Origin: an uncultured Alphaproteobacteria bacterium
GTDB taxonomy: Bacteria; Pseudomonadota; Alphaproteobacteria; RF32; CAG-239
Length of the DNA: 15,028 bases
Assembly (NCBI GenBank): GCA_944391355.1
Contig: CALXTG010000009.1
Coordinates: 1-15,028, forward strand
Direction: 5' to 3'
Both the position numbers and the translations under genes were made by a program. The notes under the pieces were generated by a model. The model had not been told where the DNA came from, did not search any database, and saw only the letters and a list, made by a program, of their open reading frames with translations. Below, piece after piece: positions 6,803 to 13,914 of the stretch (position 1 is its first letter; each line of letters opens with the position of its first letter).

Positions 6803-7594
6803 ATGACAGACATAAACAGCATTAACGGTTATACGCAGACGGGTACCAGCAGCCAGGTTGCTTCGAAAAATCTGTCTGCGGATATGAACACCTTCCTGAC
6901 TCTGTTAACCACGCAGTTAAAATATCAGGATCCCCTTGATCCTATGGATACGGCCGAATTTACCAATCAGCTGGTGCAATATTCCAGCGTTGAACAGGCT
7001 ATCCAAACCAACAGCAAATTGGAAACCCTGCTGAGCCTCAATATTGCCAACCTCGGCGCTCAGGCTGTTTCCTATATGGGAAAAGTTGCCCAGGTTTTAG
7101 GCGATGTCATGCCGCTTGAAGGCGGCAAGGCCAAAGCCACTTATACCCTGGATAAAAATGTCAGTTCGGCAGTTATTACCGTCAAAGATATGAACGGCAA
7201 GGTCGTCTATTCCGAGCAGGGAAAAATTACCTCGGGAACCCATGAGTTTACTTGGGACGGTAAAGATTCCGACGGTAACCAGCTTGAGGACGGCGCTTAC
7301 CAGATCGTCGTTTCAACTAAGGTTCCGACCGGTGAAACTTCCGCAACGGTAACCACTACGGTCTTCGGACGCGTCACCGGCGTTGCCAGCGATTCCAACG
7401 GGGTTTATGTCGGCCTCGGCGATGCGGTTACCGCAAACCTCGGCGATATCCTGACGGTCCGCAACGATGATTATTTTGATAAAATTCCCGGCGGCGGCGA
7501 CAATGAGGGTGAAGGCGACGGCGACGTCGAAGAACCCGGCGAAGGTTCCGGCGAGGGTGACAACAATGAGAATGCTCCAGAAGAGAGTGTATAA
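6803..7594 (+). CDS. flgD: flagellar hook capping protein FlgD
   Basis: A 263-residue scaffold protein that caps the growing hook and guides FlgE assembly outside the cell. The N-terminal signature is complete: MNTFLTLLTTQLKYQDPLDPMD, then TNQLVQYSSVEQAIQTN and LETLLSL (residues ~28-80). The middle (about 90-225) carries the FlgD tudor/Ig-like domains, including the VKDMNGKVVYSEQGKITSG and FTWDGKDSDGNQLEDGAY segments. From about residue 229 to the end is an unusual tail of Gly, Glu and Asp (GGGDNEGEGDGDVEEPGEG and on), not part of canonical FlgD. SD AGGAG (6791-6795) is seven bases from the ATG. Second gene of the operon, 28 bases before flgE. Confidence 0.95.
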   Translation: MTDINSINGYTQTGTSSQVASKNLSADMNTFLTLLTTQLKYQDPLDPMDTAEFTNQLVQYSSVEQAIQTNSKLETLLSLNIANLGAQAVSYMGKVAQVLGDVMPLEGGKAKATYTLDKNVSSAVITVKDMNGKVVYSEQGKITSGTHEFTWDGKDSDGNQLEDGAYQIVVSTKVPTGETSATVTTTVFGRVTGVASDSNGVYVGLGDAVTANLGDILTVRNDDYFDKIPGGGDNEGEGDGDVEEPGEGSGEGDNNENAPEESV

Positions 7595-7622
7595 AAAATA
7601 AAAAACTTTAGGAGATAAAACA

Positions 7623-9881
7623 ATGAGTATTTTTGGTGCTTTGCAATCCGGTATTTCGGGGCTTGCCGCTCAGTCCAGCGCGATGGGCGCGGTTTCCGAC
7701 AATATCGTCAACGTAAATACCGTAGGCTATAAGGGAACTTCGACCTCCTTTCAGACCTTGGTAACAAAACAGACTTCCAGCCGGTTGTATTCCCCGGGCG
7801 GCGTTCAGCCTTCCCCCAAACAGTCGATTAACGCACAGGGTCTGTTGTCTTCAGTTTCGTCTTCGACGGCCTGCGCTATCAGCGGCAACGGTTATTTTGT
7901 CGTTAACCAGGCTGCCAATCCCGGTGAAGGCGATATGTGGGCTTATACCCGCGCCGGCGATTTCGATATTGACGAGAACGGTTATCTGAAAAATACCGGC
8001 GGTTTCTATGCTCAGGGCTGGTCTTTGCTGCCCTATGACGGCAACCCGAACGCTACCGTCGTCAATATTAACGGTATCAACTATATGAAAGCTTATTATG
8101 ATGCTTCGGGCAATACCGTATATATCAACGACAATATCGTAGACGGCCGCAATCTGCGCCCGGTAAATCTGGCAACCATCGGCGGTACCGCAACCCCGAC
8201 GCAGCAGATCAGCCTCGGCGCCAACCTGCCGTCAAGCGACAGTATTTATGACCCGACCAATCCCAGCGGCGGCGGTCGCCGGACGGTTTCTGCGCTGATT
8301 TATGACAGCTTGGGCAACGCCAGCAATGTTTCGCTGACTTATACCAAAGAAAGCGCAAACTCTTGGGGAATGTCCACGACGGTTCCGAGCGGCGCCGCTT
8401 CGGTTGTCCTGTCCGGTAAGACCGAAAACACCGGTGACCTGACGTCAGATGTTTATGCCGCTGCCGGCCAGTTGGAATTTTCCTCCATCCCGGCCAACGG
8501 TTCCAGCATCAGCATCAAAGATGCCGGTACGGGCAAGACCTATAACTTCGTCTTTACCAATGACCCGGCTTCGGTAACCGATCCTGACAGCTATGCGGTT
8601 GATTTGACTGACGGCATTGTTTCAATCAGTGATTTCACCAGAGCTTTTGCCGCCAAAATCAAAGAAGTTATGCCGTCTGCCGGACGTTTCTCCGCCGATG
8701 GCGATAAAATCAGCATTGTTCAGTCTACGGCTGGTTCGGCTTTGGAAATCAATGCCAGCAAAACGCTGTCCTGTCTGCAGAGTGCGGCCAATCCGCTGCC
8801 CTCGACCGGAATTCCGACCGGAATTTTCACAATTCCCGAAATCGACCAGGACATCAAAAACTGTGCCCGTATTGACTTTAACAGCACTGATTTGACGGCT
8901 TATTCGGGAAAAACTTTGGAGCTGGACGGCGTTAAATATTTCTTCACCAGCGGTAATCCGCTTGATCCGACCGTTCCGGGCGATTGTGTCGGCGTCGATA
9001 TCACCGAAGCCGTCATTCAGCCTGCCGGTACTCAGGTTGACGTTGCCAAAATGGTCAGCATCCTGGGCGGCGTTATCAATACCAATGCCAATGAGCCGGC
9101 TCGCTTTGTCGCCAGCGGTATCAGTCTGGAAATTCTGCCCTCTTCCTCGGGAGGTAACATTGATATCAATGTTACCGATCTGGCAGGCGCAATCAACGGT
9201 ATCGTCCGCGATCCGACCACCGAGCAGTTCAAACCGATTCAGAACTTTAATGGCACATTGAACAGCAGCTTTACGGTAAACGGTACCGATATCGAAGAAG
9301 GCTCTTTAGCGCCGGCGGTTCGTTTCAATGCCGACGGTACGCCCAAATATTTCTTTGTCGATGATATGTCAATCGAATGGGCGAACGGCGCGCAGAATAT
9401 GAACAACGACCCCAATCACGGTACGTCGATTAAGTTGGAAATGGGAAATGTCGGAACCAATGACGGTCTGACCCAGTTGTCCGGTAATTTCACCACCAAC
9501 TACATCAAGCAGGACGGTGCGAAATTCGGCAGCTATTCCGGCGTCAGCATTGACTCTTCCGGGGTTGTGACCGCATTGTTTGATAACGGCGAAACCCGTC
9601 CGATTGCGATTTTGCCCCTGGCAACTTTTGCGAACCCCAACGGTATGGAATCTCTGACCGGTAATGCCTGGATTGAAACCGACTTCTCGGGTCAGGCTCT
9701 GTTAAAACAGGCCGGAACCAACGGGGCAGGCCAGGTAACTTCAAATGCTCTGGAAAATTCGACCGTCGATCTGGCTACCGAATTTTCGAACATGATTGTT
9801 ACCCAGCGCGCTTATTCGGCGGCAACCAAAATTATCACGACTGCCGACGAAATGCTCGACGAATTGACCCGTCTGACCTAG
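7623..9881 (+). CDS. flgE: flagellar hook protein FlgE, unusually large
   Basis: A 752-residue hook subunit that polymerises outside the cell into the universal joint between basal body and filament. N-terminal D0 region: SIFGALQSGISGLAAQSSAMGAVSDNIVNVNTVGYKG (quoted in parts: start SIFGALQSGISG, then NIVNVNTVGYKG). Next come GDMWAYTRAGDFDIDENG and GGFYAQGW, typical of FlgE. C-terminal D0: ENSTVDLATEFSNMIVTQRA followed by YSAATKIITTADEMLDEL. It is far longer than enteric FlgE (about 400) and longer than many alphaproteobacterial versions. The extra length is in the surface domains, which include two similar segments at residues 284-382 and 416-520. Four cysteines (84, 384, 414, 455) are present, uncommon in exported flagellar proteins. 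SD AGGAGA (7610-7615). Last gene before a strong terminator. Confidence 0.95.
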   Translation: MSIFGALQSGISGLAAQSSAMGAVSDNIVNVNTVGYKGTSTSFQTLVTKQTSSRLYSPGGVQPSPKQSINAQGLLSSVSSSTACAISGNGYFVVNQAANPGEGDMWAYTRAGDFDIDENGYLKNTGGFYAQGWSLLPYDGNPNATVVNINGINYMKAYYDASGNTVYINDNIVDGRNLRPVNLATIGGTATPTQQISLGANLPSSDSIYDPTNPSGGGRRTVSALIYDSLGNASNVSLTYTKESANSWGMSTTVPSGAASVVLSGKTENTGDLTSDVYAAAGQLEFSSIPANGSSISIKDAGTGKTYNFVFTNDPASVTDPDSYAVDLTDGIVSISDFTRAFAAKIKEVMPSAGRFSADGDKISIVQSTAGSALEINASKTLSCLQSAANPLPSTGIPTGIFTIPEIDQDIKNCARIDFNSTDLTAYSGKTLELDGVKYFFTSGNPLDPTVPGDCVGVDITEAVIQPAGTQVDVAKMVSILGGVINTNANEPARFVASGISLEILPSSSGGNIDINVTDLAGAINGIVRDPTTEQFKPIQNFNGTLNSSFTVNGTDIEEGSLAPAVRFNADGTPKYFFVDDMSIEWANGAQNMNNDPNHGTSIKLEMGNVGTNDGLTQLSGNFTTNYIKQDGAKFGSYSGVSIDSSGVVTALFDNGETRPIAILPLATFANPNGMESLTGNAWIETDFSGQALLKQAGTNGAGQVTSNALENSTVDLATEFSNMIVTQRAYSAATKIITTADEMLDELTRLT
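8472..9183 (+). repeat. putative internal domain duplication within flgE
   Basis: Two consecutive ~100-residue segments of FlgE read as diverged copies. Copy 1 (8472-8769): LEFSSIPANGSSISIKDAG ... YNFVFTNDP ... YAVDLT ... ISDFTRAFAAKI ... GRFSADGDKISIVQSTAGS, then LEIN. Copy 2 (8868-9183): IDFNSTDLTAYSGKTLELDG ... KYFFTSGNP ... VGVDIT ... VDVAKMVSILGGVI ... ARFVASGISLEILPSSSGG, then IDIN. The order of a strand, an F-x-F/F-F-T strand, a VD-L/I-T strand, a helix and a paired strand is the same in both. Similarity is at protein level only; the DNA is not obviously repeated, so the duplication is old. Confidence 0.55.
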
Positions 9882-9922
9882 TCAGTATGAGTGAAAGAAA
9901 TTATTATTCACTTCCTAAAGTT

Positions 9923-9950
9923 CCCGCCTCAGAAAGAGGCGGGTTTTTTT
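9923..9950 (+). terminator. intrinsic terminator after flgE
   Basis: The perfect 8-pair GC-rich stem CCCGCCTC (9923-9930) / GAGGCGGG (9936-9943) with loop AGAAA is followed by seven T (9944-9950). A smaller hairpin (AGTGAA / TTCACT) lies between the flgE stop and this stem. This ends the fliK-flgD-flgE transcript. Confidence 0.93.
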
Positions 9951-10135
9951 ATAACCAGATGGGGAGATAAAAGGTAAGGGGCGGCCTGAAACGCAAAATT
10001 AAAATATCCGTTAATTTTTCCGGGCGCTGGTCTGACTGTGAATATCTTATTTTTATCATTTCAATCAAAACAAAATTAAGTTAAAGATTAATCAAATGGG
10101 GAAATTATATAAATTTATATAGATTGGGGAATCTA
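9951..10135 (+). promoter_or_regulatory. leader/promoter region of the fliF operon (no clear sigma54 site)
   Basis: This 185-base AT-rich gap must carry the fliF promoter because a strong terminator precedes it. I find no TGGCAC-N5-TTGC match on the plus strand, in line with an early-class promoter. TTAA pairs occur at 9999/10011 and 10076/10088, but each has an 8-base spacer, one more than the CtrA consensus. No convincing -35/-10 pair could be fixed by eye. Confidence 0.4.
10106..10121. repeat. 16-base perfect AT palindrome just upstream of the fliF ribosome binding site
   Basis: TATATAAATTTATATA reads identically on both strands and ends five bases before the SD GGGGA. It could be an operator, a core-promoter AT tract, or simply AT-rich sequence. 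It is too AT-rich and has too small a loop to make a strong RNA hairpin. Confidence 0.5.
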
Positions 10136-10138
10136 GTG
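10126..10138 (+). promoter_or_regulatory. ribosome binding site that sets a GTG start for fliF
   Basis: GGGGA at 10126-10130 is followed by a five-base spacer and GTG at 10136. A longer reading from TTG at 10124 is possible in frame but would put the SD inside the coding sequence and leave no SD in front of it. The GTG start gives an N-terminus MNNFLQSIKNLSPGRLA, as expected for FliF. Confidence 0.7.
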
Positions 10139-11755
10139 AATAATTTTTTGCAAAGCATCAAAAACCTTTCTCCGGGACGGTTGGCTTCGATTGCCGCGAT
10201 TGCTATCTTTTTAATCAGTTTTTTTGCCTATATCGGAATGCAGGTCGGTTCGACCGAGTATGCGGTTTTGTATACGGATCTGGAACTTGAAGACGCCAAA
10301 CAGATTGTTGCCCGCCTCGAAACCGACAATATTAAATATAAAATTACCAATAACGGCACCGAAATTATGGTGCCTAAAGATTTAGTCAATAAAATGCGGG
10401 TCGAAACCGCCGAACTGGCGCTGGCTTCCAAAGGTTCCAACGTCGGTTATGAGATTTTTGACAATACCGATGCGCTGGGATCGACCAATTTCGTGCAGAA
10501 TGTCAATTTGATTCGCGCTTTGGAGGGCGAACTGGCGCGCACGATTCGCACGGTTGATAATATTAAGAGCGCCCGCGTCCATCTGGTGCTTCCCAAACGC
10601 GAGATGTTTTCGCGCGAAGAGCAGGCGCCCTCGGCTTCGGTGGTCATAAAAACCGCCAGCGGCAAACTTTCGCCGCAAAGCATTCAGTCGATTCAGAAGC
10701 TGATTGCCGCCGCCGTTCCCAAGCTGGATGTCAAAAATGTGGCGATTGTCGATAATGCCGGCAATCTGCTGACCAATAACTTTGAAGACGAGCAAACTCT
10801 ATCGACCGCCAGTAATGAAGCGCTCCGTCTGGATCAGGAACGCAAGCTGGCTCTGAAAGTTCAGAATTTGCTCGAAAAAACCGTCGGTGAGGGTAAAGTC
10901 CGTGCTCAGGTCAGTCTGGAGATGGACTTTGATCATGAGGTTACGAATGAAGAAATTTTTGATCCCGACAGTCAGGTTGTCCGCTCTCAGCAGTCGGTCA
11001 CCGAAGAAGGCTCCTCCGGAGAAAACGAAGCGCCGGTTACCGTCGCTCAGAATATTCCTAACGGCGATACGGTAGCGCCTGTAAACGGAACTTTCAGTCA
11101 AAATGCCCGAACCGAAGAGGTCGTTAATTATGAAATTTCCAAAGTTGTCCGCAATAAGGTAAAGAATAACGGAACGATTAAACGTTTATCTGTTGCAGTT
11201 ATGGTGGACGGCATTTATGATAAAAATGCCGACGGTGCGGTAGAATACCGTGACCGGACCAGAAATGAAATGGATATGCTGACGTCTCTGGTAAAATCGG
11301 CCGTCGGCTTTGATGCCGACCGCGGCGACGTGGTTGAAGTTGCCAATCTGCGTTTTGTCAGCCTCGATACCGGTCCTGAACCCGTTGAAGAACAGCTGAT
11401 TATGGGCTTTACCAAGGATGAGCTGCTGCGGATTGCCGAAGGTGTCGGCGTTGCGATTGTCGCCATTTTGGTTATTCTGCTGGTTATCCGTCCGCTGATT
11501 AATAACGCCTTTGAAGCCGGCAATACCGGCGGCGACAGCAGGCTGCTCGGCGATAATGCCGAAGAAGAAAATCTGCTGTTGTCAAACTTTTTAAATGATG
11601 ACGGCGGTGAAATTGAAGAATTAATCAATATAAATAAGGTTGACGGACGCGTTAAAGTATCTTCATTGAAGAAAATCAATGACATTGTCGAGAAGAATCC
11701 CGACGCCGCGGTTAATATTATCCGCAGCTGGCTTTATCAAAATGACAATATGTAA
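10136..11755 (+). CDS. fliF: flagellar MS-ring protein FliF
   Basis: A 539-residue inner-membrane protein that forms the MS ring, the first structure of the flagellar basal body, and anchors FliG. TM1 is about residues 18-38 (IAAIAIFLISFFAYIGMQV). The periplasmic YscJ/FliF domains follow, with YAVLYTDLELEDAKQIVARL, LVNKMRVETAELAL, the NFVQNVNLIRALEGELARTI motif, SARVHLVLPKREMF and ASVVIKTASGKLS. TM2 lies near 433-457 (VGVAIVAILVILLVIRPLI). The cytoplasmic end (about 480-539) contains the FliG-binding helices (VSSLKKINDIVEKNPDAAVN, then IIRSWLYQN). Length is close to E. coli (552) and Caulobacter. First gene of the early operon; fliG follows after 20 bases. Confidence 0.95.
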   Translation: MNNFLQSIKNLSPGRLASIAAIAIFLISFFAYIGMQVGSTEYAVLYTDLELEDAKQIVARLETDNIKYKITNNGTEIMVPKDLVNKMRVETAELALASKGSNVGYEIFDNTDALGSTNFVQNVNLIRALEGELARTIRTVDNIKSARVHLVLPKREMFSREEQAPSASVVIKTASGKLSPQSIQSIQKLIAAAVPKLDVKNVAIVDNAGNLLTNNFEDEQTLSTASNEALRLDQERKLALKVQNLLEKTVGEGKVRAQVSLEMDFDHEVTNEEIFDPDSQVVRSQQSVTEEGSSGENEAPVTVAQNIPNGDTVAPVNGTFSQNARTEEVVNYEISKVVRNKVKNNGTIKRLSVAVMVDGIYDKNADGAVEYRDRTRNEMDMLTSLVKSAVGFDADRGDVVEVANLRFVSLDTGPEPVEEQLIMGFTKDELLRIAEGVGVAIVAILVILLVIRPLINNAFEAGNTGGDSRLLGDNAEEENLLLSNFLNDDGGEIEELININKVDGRVKVSSLKKINDIVEKNPDAAVNIIRSWLYQNDNM

Positions 11756-11775
11756 AAAGAACGGGTTTAAGATAA

Positions 11776-12798
11776 ATGAAGCAAAATGTTATTGATGACT
11801 ATAATCTGATTTCCGGTCAGCAGAAAGCGGCCATTCTGATGCTGTCGCTTGACGAGGAGCGTTCGGCGGCTCTGTTTTCGCTGATGGATGATGAAGAAAT
11901 CAAGGAATTATCGGTCATTATGGCCAGCCTCGGCAAAGTCAATTCCAATGTCGTAGAGCAGTTGTTTCAGGAATTCGGCGAAAAAGTTTCCAACACCGGC
12001 AGCCTGATCGGCACCTATGAAAGTACTGAACGCCTGCTTGCCAAAGCTTTGGATAAAGACCGCGTTTCCGTTATTATGGAAGAAATCCGCGGCCCGGCCG
12101 GCCGTACGATGTGGGATAAGCTCGGCAACGTCAACGAACACGTTTTGGCCAATTATCTGAAAAATGAATATCCGCAGACCATTGCCGTTATCTTGTCCAA
12201 GATTAAAGCCGAACATGCCGCCAAGGTTATTGCCCTGCTGCCGGAAAATTTTGCGATGGAAATCGTTATGCGTATGTTGCGTATGGATTCGGTACAGAAA
12301 GAAGTTTTGGACGGTTTGGAAAAAACCCTGCGCAAAGAATTTATGAGCAACCTCTCCAAATCGACCCGCCGCGATTCGCACGAATTGATTGCCGATATCT
12401 TTAACTCTCTCGACCGCAATACCGAAGGCCGCTTCATGGAGGCTTTGGAAGAACGCAACCGCGAGAGTGCCGAACGCGTCAAGTCTTTGATGTTCACCTT
12501 CGAAGATTTGATTCGTGTCGATGCCCAGGGTATTCAGGTTCTGCTGCGTAATATTGATAAAGATAAGTTGGCCGTTGCCCTGAAAGGCGCTTCCGAAACC
12601 ATTAAGGAACTGTTCTTTAACAACATGTCTTCCCGTGCCGGTAAAATCATCAAGGAAGATATGGAGGCGATGGGGCCGGTTCGTCTGCGCGATGTTGAAG
12701 AAGCTCAGCAATATGTTGTCACGACCACCAAAGAACTGTCCAATGCCGGTGAAATTGTCATCAGCGAGGGTAAGGACAGCGACGAGCTGATTTATTAG
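11776..12798 (+). CDS. fliG: flagellar motor switch protein FliG
   Basis: A 340-residue C-ring protein joining the MS ring to FliM/FliN and generating torque with the MotA stator. Residues 1-105 are the FliF-binding domain (QQKAAILMLSLDEERSAALF). The middle domain has the FliM-binding motif as EYPQ (131-134), a Tyr in place of the usual His of EHPQ. The C-terminal domain starts near 235 (MFTFEDLIRVDAQGIQVLLR). All torque charges known from E. coli have counterparts: Lys270 (K264), Arg287 (R281), Glu294 and Asp295 (D288, D289) and Arg303 (R297 in GPVR). The enzyme-like hydrophobic end NAGEIVIS is present. The SD is weak. Ends 17 bases before fliH. Confidence 0.95.
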   Translation: MKQNVIDDYNLISGQQKAAILMLSLDEERSAALFSLMDDEEIKELSVIMASLGKVNSNVVEQLFQEFGEKVSNTGSLIGTYESTERLLAKALDKDRVSVIMEEIRGPAGRTMWDKLGNVNEHVLANYLKNEYPQTIAVILSKIKAEHAAKVIALLPENFAMEIVMRMLRMDSVQKEVLDGLEKTLRKEFMSNLSKSTRRDSHELIADIFNSLDRNTEGRFMEALEERNRESAERVKSLMFTFEDLIRVDAQGIQVLLRNIDKDKLAVALKGASETIKELFFNNMSSRAGKIIKEDMEAMGPVRLRDVEEAQQYVVTTTKELSNAGEIVISEGKDSDELIY

Positions 12799-12815
12799 GG
12801 CTGAAGGCAGAAAAA

Positions 12816-13526
12816 ATGAAAGAAGCCCGGAAATTTTTATTTGATAATTTTGTTATAGAGGAGAAGCCAAAGCCGACGCCGGTCGAAACGGTTCCTGAGG
12901 CCGAGGCCGAACCTGTTATTGAAGAAGCGGCGCCGGTTGAAACCGTTGCCGAATTTGAGGAAATTCCCGAAGTAAAAACCTACAGCGAGGAAGAGTTGGC
13001 CGAAAAAGTCCGTATCGCCCGCGAGGAAGGTTATGAAAACGGTTTTAAGGCGGCGCAGTCGGGGATAGAAGCCGGCAATCAGACCGTTTTGAATGATATC
13101 AATAACAAACTGCTGGCCTTGGCTGTCGATATTGACAGCGAAAAAAAGCAGTTGGAAAACCGGTTTTTGCAAATGGCCAAAGAAATTGTCGTCAAACTGG
13201 TTCCGGTTTTGGAAGCCGAAAATGCCGAGGCTCTGGTAAATAAGTTTATTGCCGAGAATTTTGCCAATTTCAATGCCGAAAGCAAAATCTCTTTTTACCT
13301 GAACCCCGAAGTTATCGGCACCATCAGGGAGAATATTGCCAAACTGGCCAACCACCACGATTTTGAAGGCAAAATTTCCCTGCATAAAGACAGCAGCCTG
13401 GCGCCCCGCGACTGCCGCGTCGAATGGGAAAACGGCGGTGTCGAACGCAATTCGGCCGCTTTAAGAAACAAAGTAGAAAATTTATTGGAAGCAGAAAATC
13501 CGCAAACGGAGACAAACAATGGATGA
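12816..13526 (+). CDS. fliH: flagellar export ATPase regulator FliH (FlbE-like)
   Basis: A 236-residue cytoplasmic protein that binds the FliI ATPase and docks it at the C ring through FliN. The assignment rests on position between fliG and fliN (the flbE place in Caulobacter) plus architecture. A short conserved N-terminus, KEARKFLFDNFVIEE (1-16), is the likely FliN-binding end. A Pro/Glu/Val-rich linker (about 17-50) follows, then a charged coiled-coil segment with AREEGYENGFKAAQSG (around 70), and a C-terminal FliH/V-ATPase-E-like domain (LENRFLQMAKEIVVKLVPVL through PRDCRVEWENGGVERN). SD AAGG nine bases upstream. Its end overlaps fliN by eight bases. Confidence 0.88.
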   Translation: MKEARKFLFDNFVIEEKPKPTPVETVPEAEAEPVIEEAAPVETVAEFEEIPEVKTYSEEELAEKVRIAREEGYENGFKAAQSGIEAGNQTVLNDINNKLLALAVDIDSEKKQLENRFLQMAKEIVVKLVPVLEAENAEALVNKFIAENFANFNAESKISFYLNPEVIGTIRENIAKLANHHDFEGKISLHKDSSLAPRDCRVEWENGGVERNSAALRNKVENLLEAENPQTETNNG

Positions 13527-13878
13527 TGAGAAAAAAATGGAATTGGACGAGCTCAGCGAAAGCACGATTTTAGACGATGAGCCGGTTCTCAAAAAAGAAA
13601 GCAATGTCGATGATTTTGACATTCCCAGTTCGACCAGCGATTTGGAAGCTGTTTATGACATTCCGGTCCGGGTCTCGGCGATTCTCGGCAAAACCCAGAT
13701 GAAAGTCAGCCAGTTGATGAAGCTGAACAAAGGGGCGATTATCGAACTGGATAAAAAAGTCGGCGAGGCGATTGACATTTATGTTAACAACAATCTGGTT
13801 GCCCGCGGCGAAGTCGTTGTCGTTGATGACAAACTCGGCATCACGATGACCGAAATCGTTAAGAGCGTAGCCAAATAG
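13519..13878 (+). CDS. fliN: flagellar motor switch protein FliN
   Basis: A 119-residue C-ring protein that forms the bottom of the switch and receives FliH and the export apparatus. The first ~45 residues are acidic and probably disordered (MDDEKKMELDELSES...). Residues ~48-118 are a SpoA domain: YDIPVRVSAILGKTQMKVSQ, LNKGAIIELDKKVGEAIDIY and VNNNLVARGEVVVVDDKLGI, then TMTEIV. The start at 13519 overlaps the fliH stop by eight bases, and SD CGGAGA lies inside fliH, so translation is probably coupled. Usual length for the family is about 110-140. Confidence 0.95.
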   Translation: MDDEKKMELDELSESTILDDEPVLKKESNVDDFDIPSSTSDLEAVYDIPVRVSAILGKTQMKVSQLMKLNKGAIIELDKKVGEAIDIYVNNNLVARGEVVVVDDKLGITMTEIVKSVAK

Positions 13879-13914
13879 GGAGCCCGGATATTCCGGAAAG
13901 AAAGATAAGAAAAA

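Noticed and set aside
9999..10014. TTAA pairs upstream of fliF as CtrA boxes (also 10076-10091)
   Set aside because: Both pairs have an 8-base spacer, not the 7 of CtrA sites, and TTAA is common in this AT-rich gap.
11908..12711. 267-codon open frame on the minus strand opposite fliG
   Set aside because: It lies wholly inside fliG, which has every family residue in place; the antisense product is low-complexity Phe/Gln/His-rich and resembles no family.
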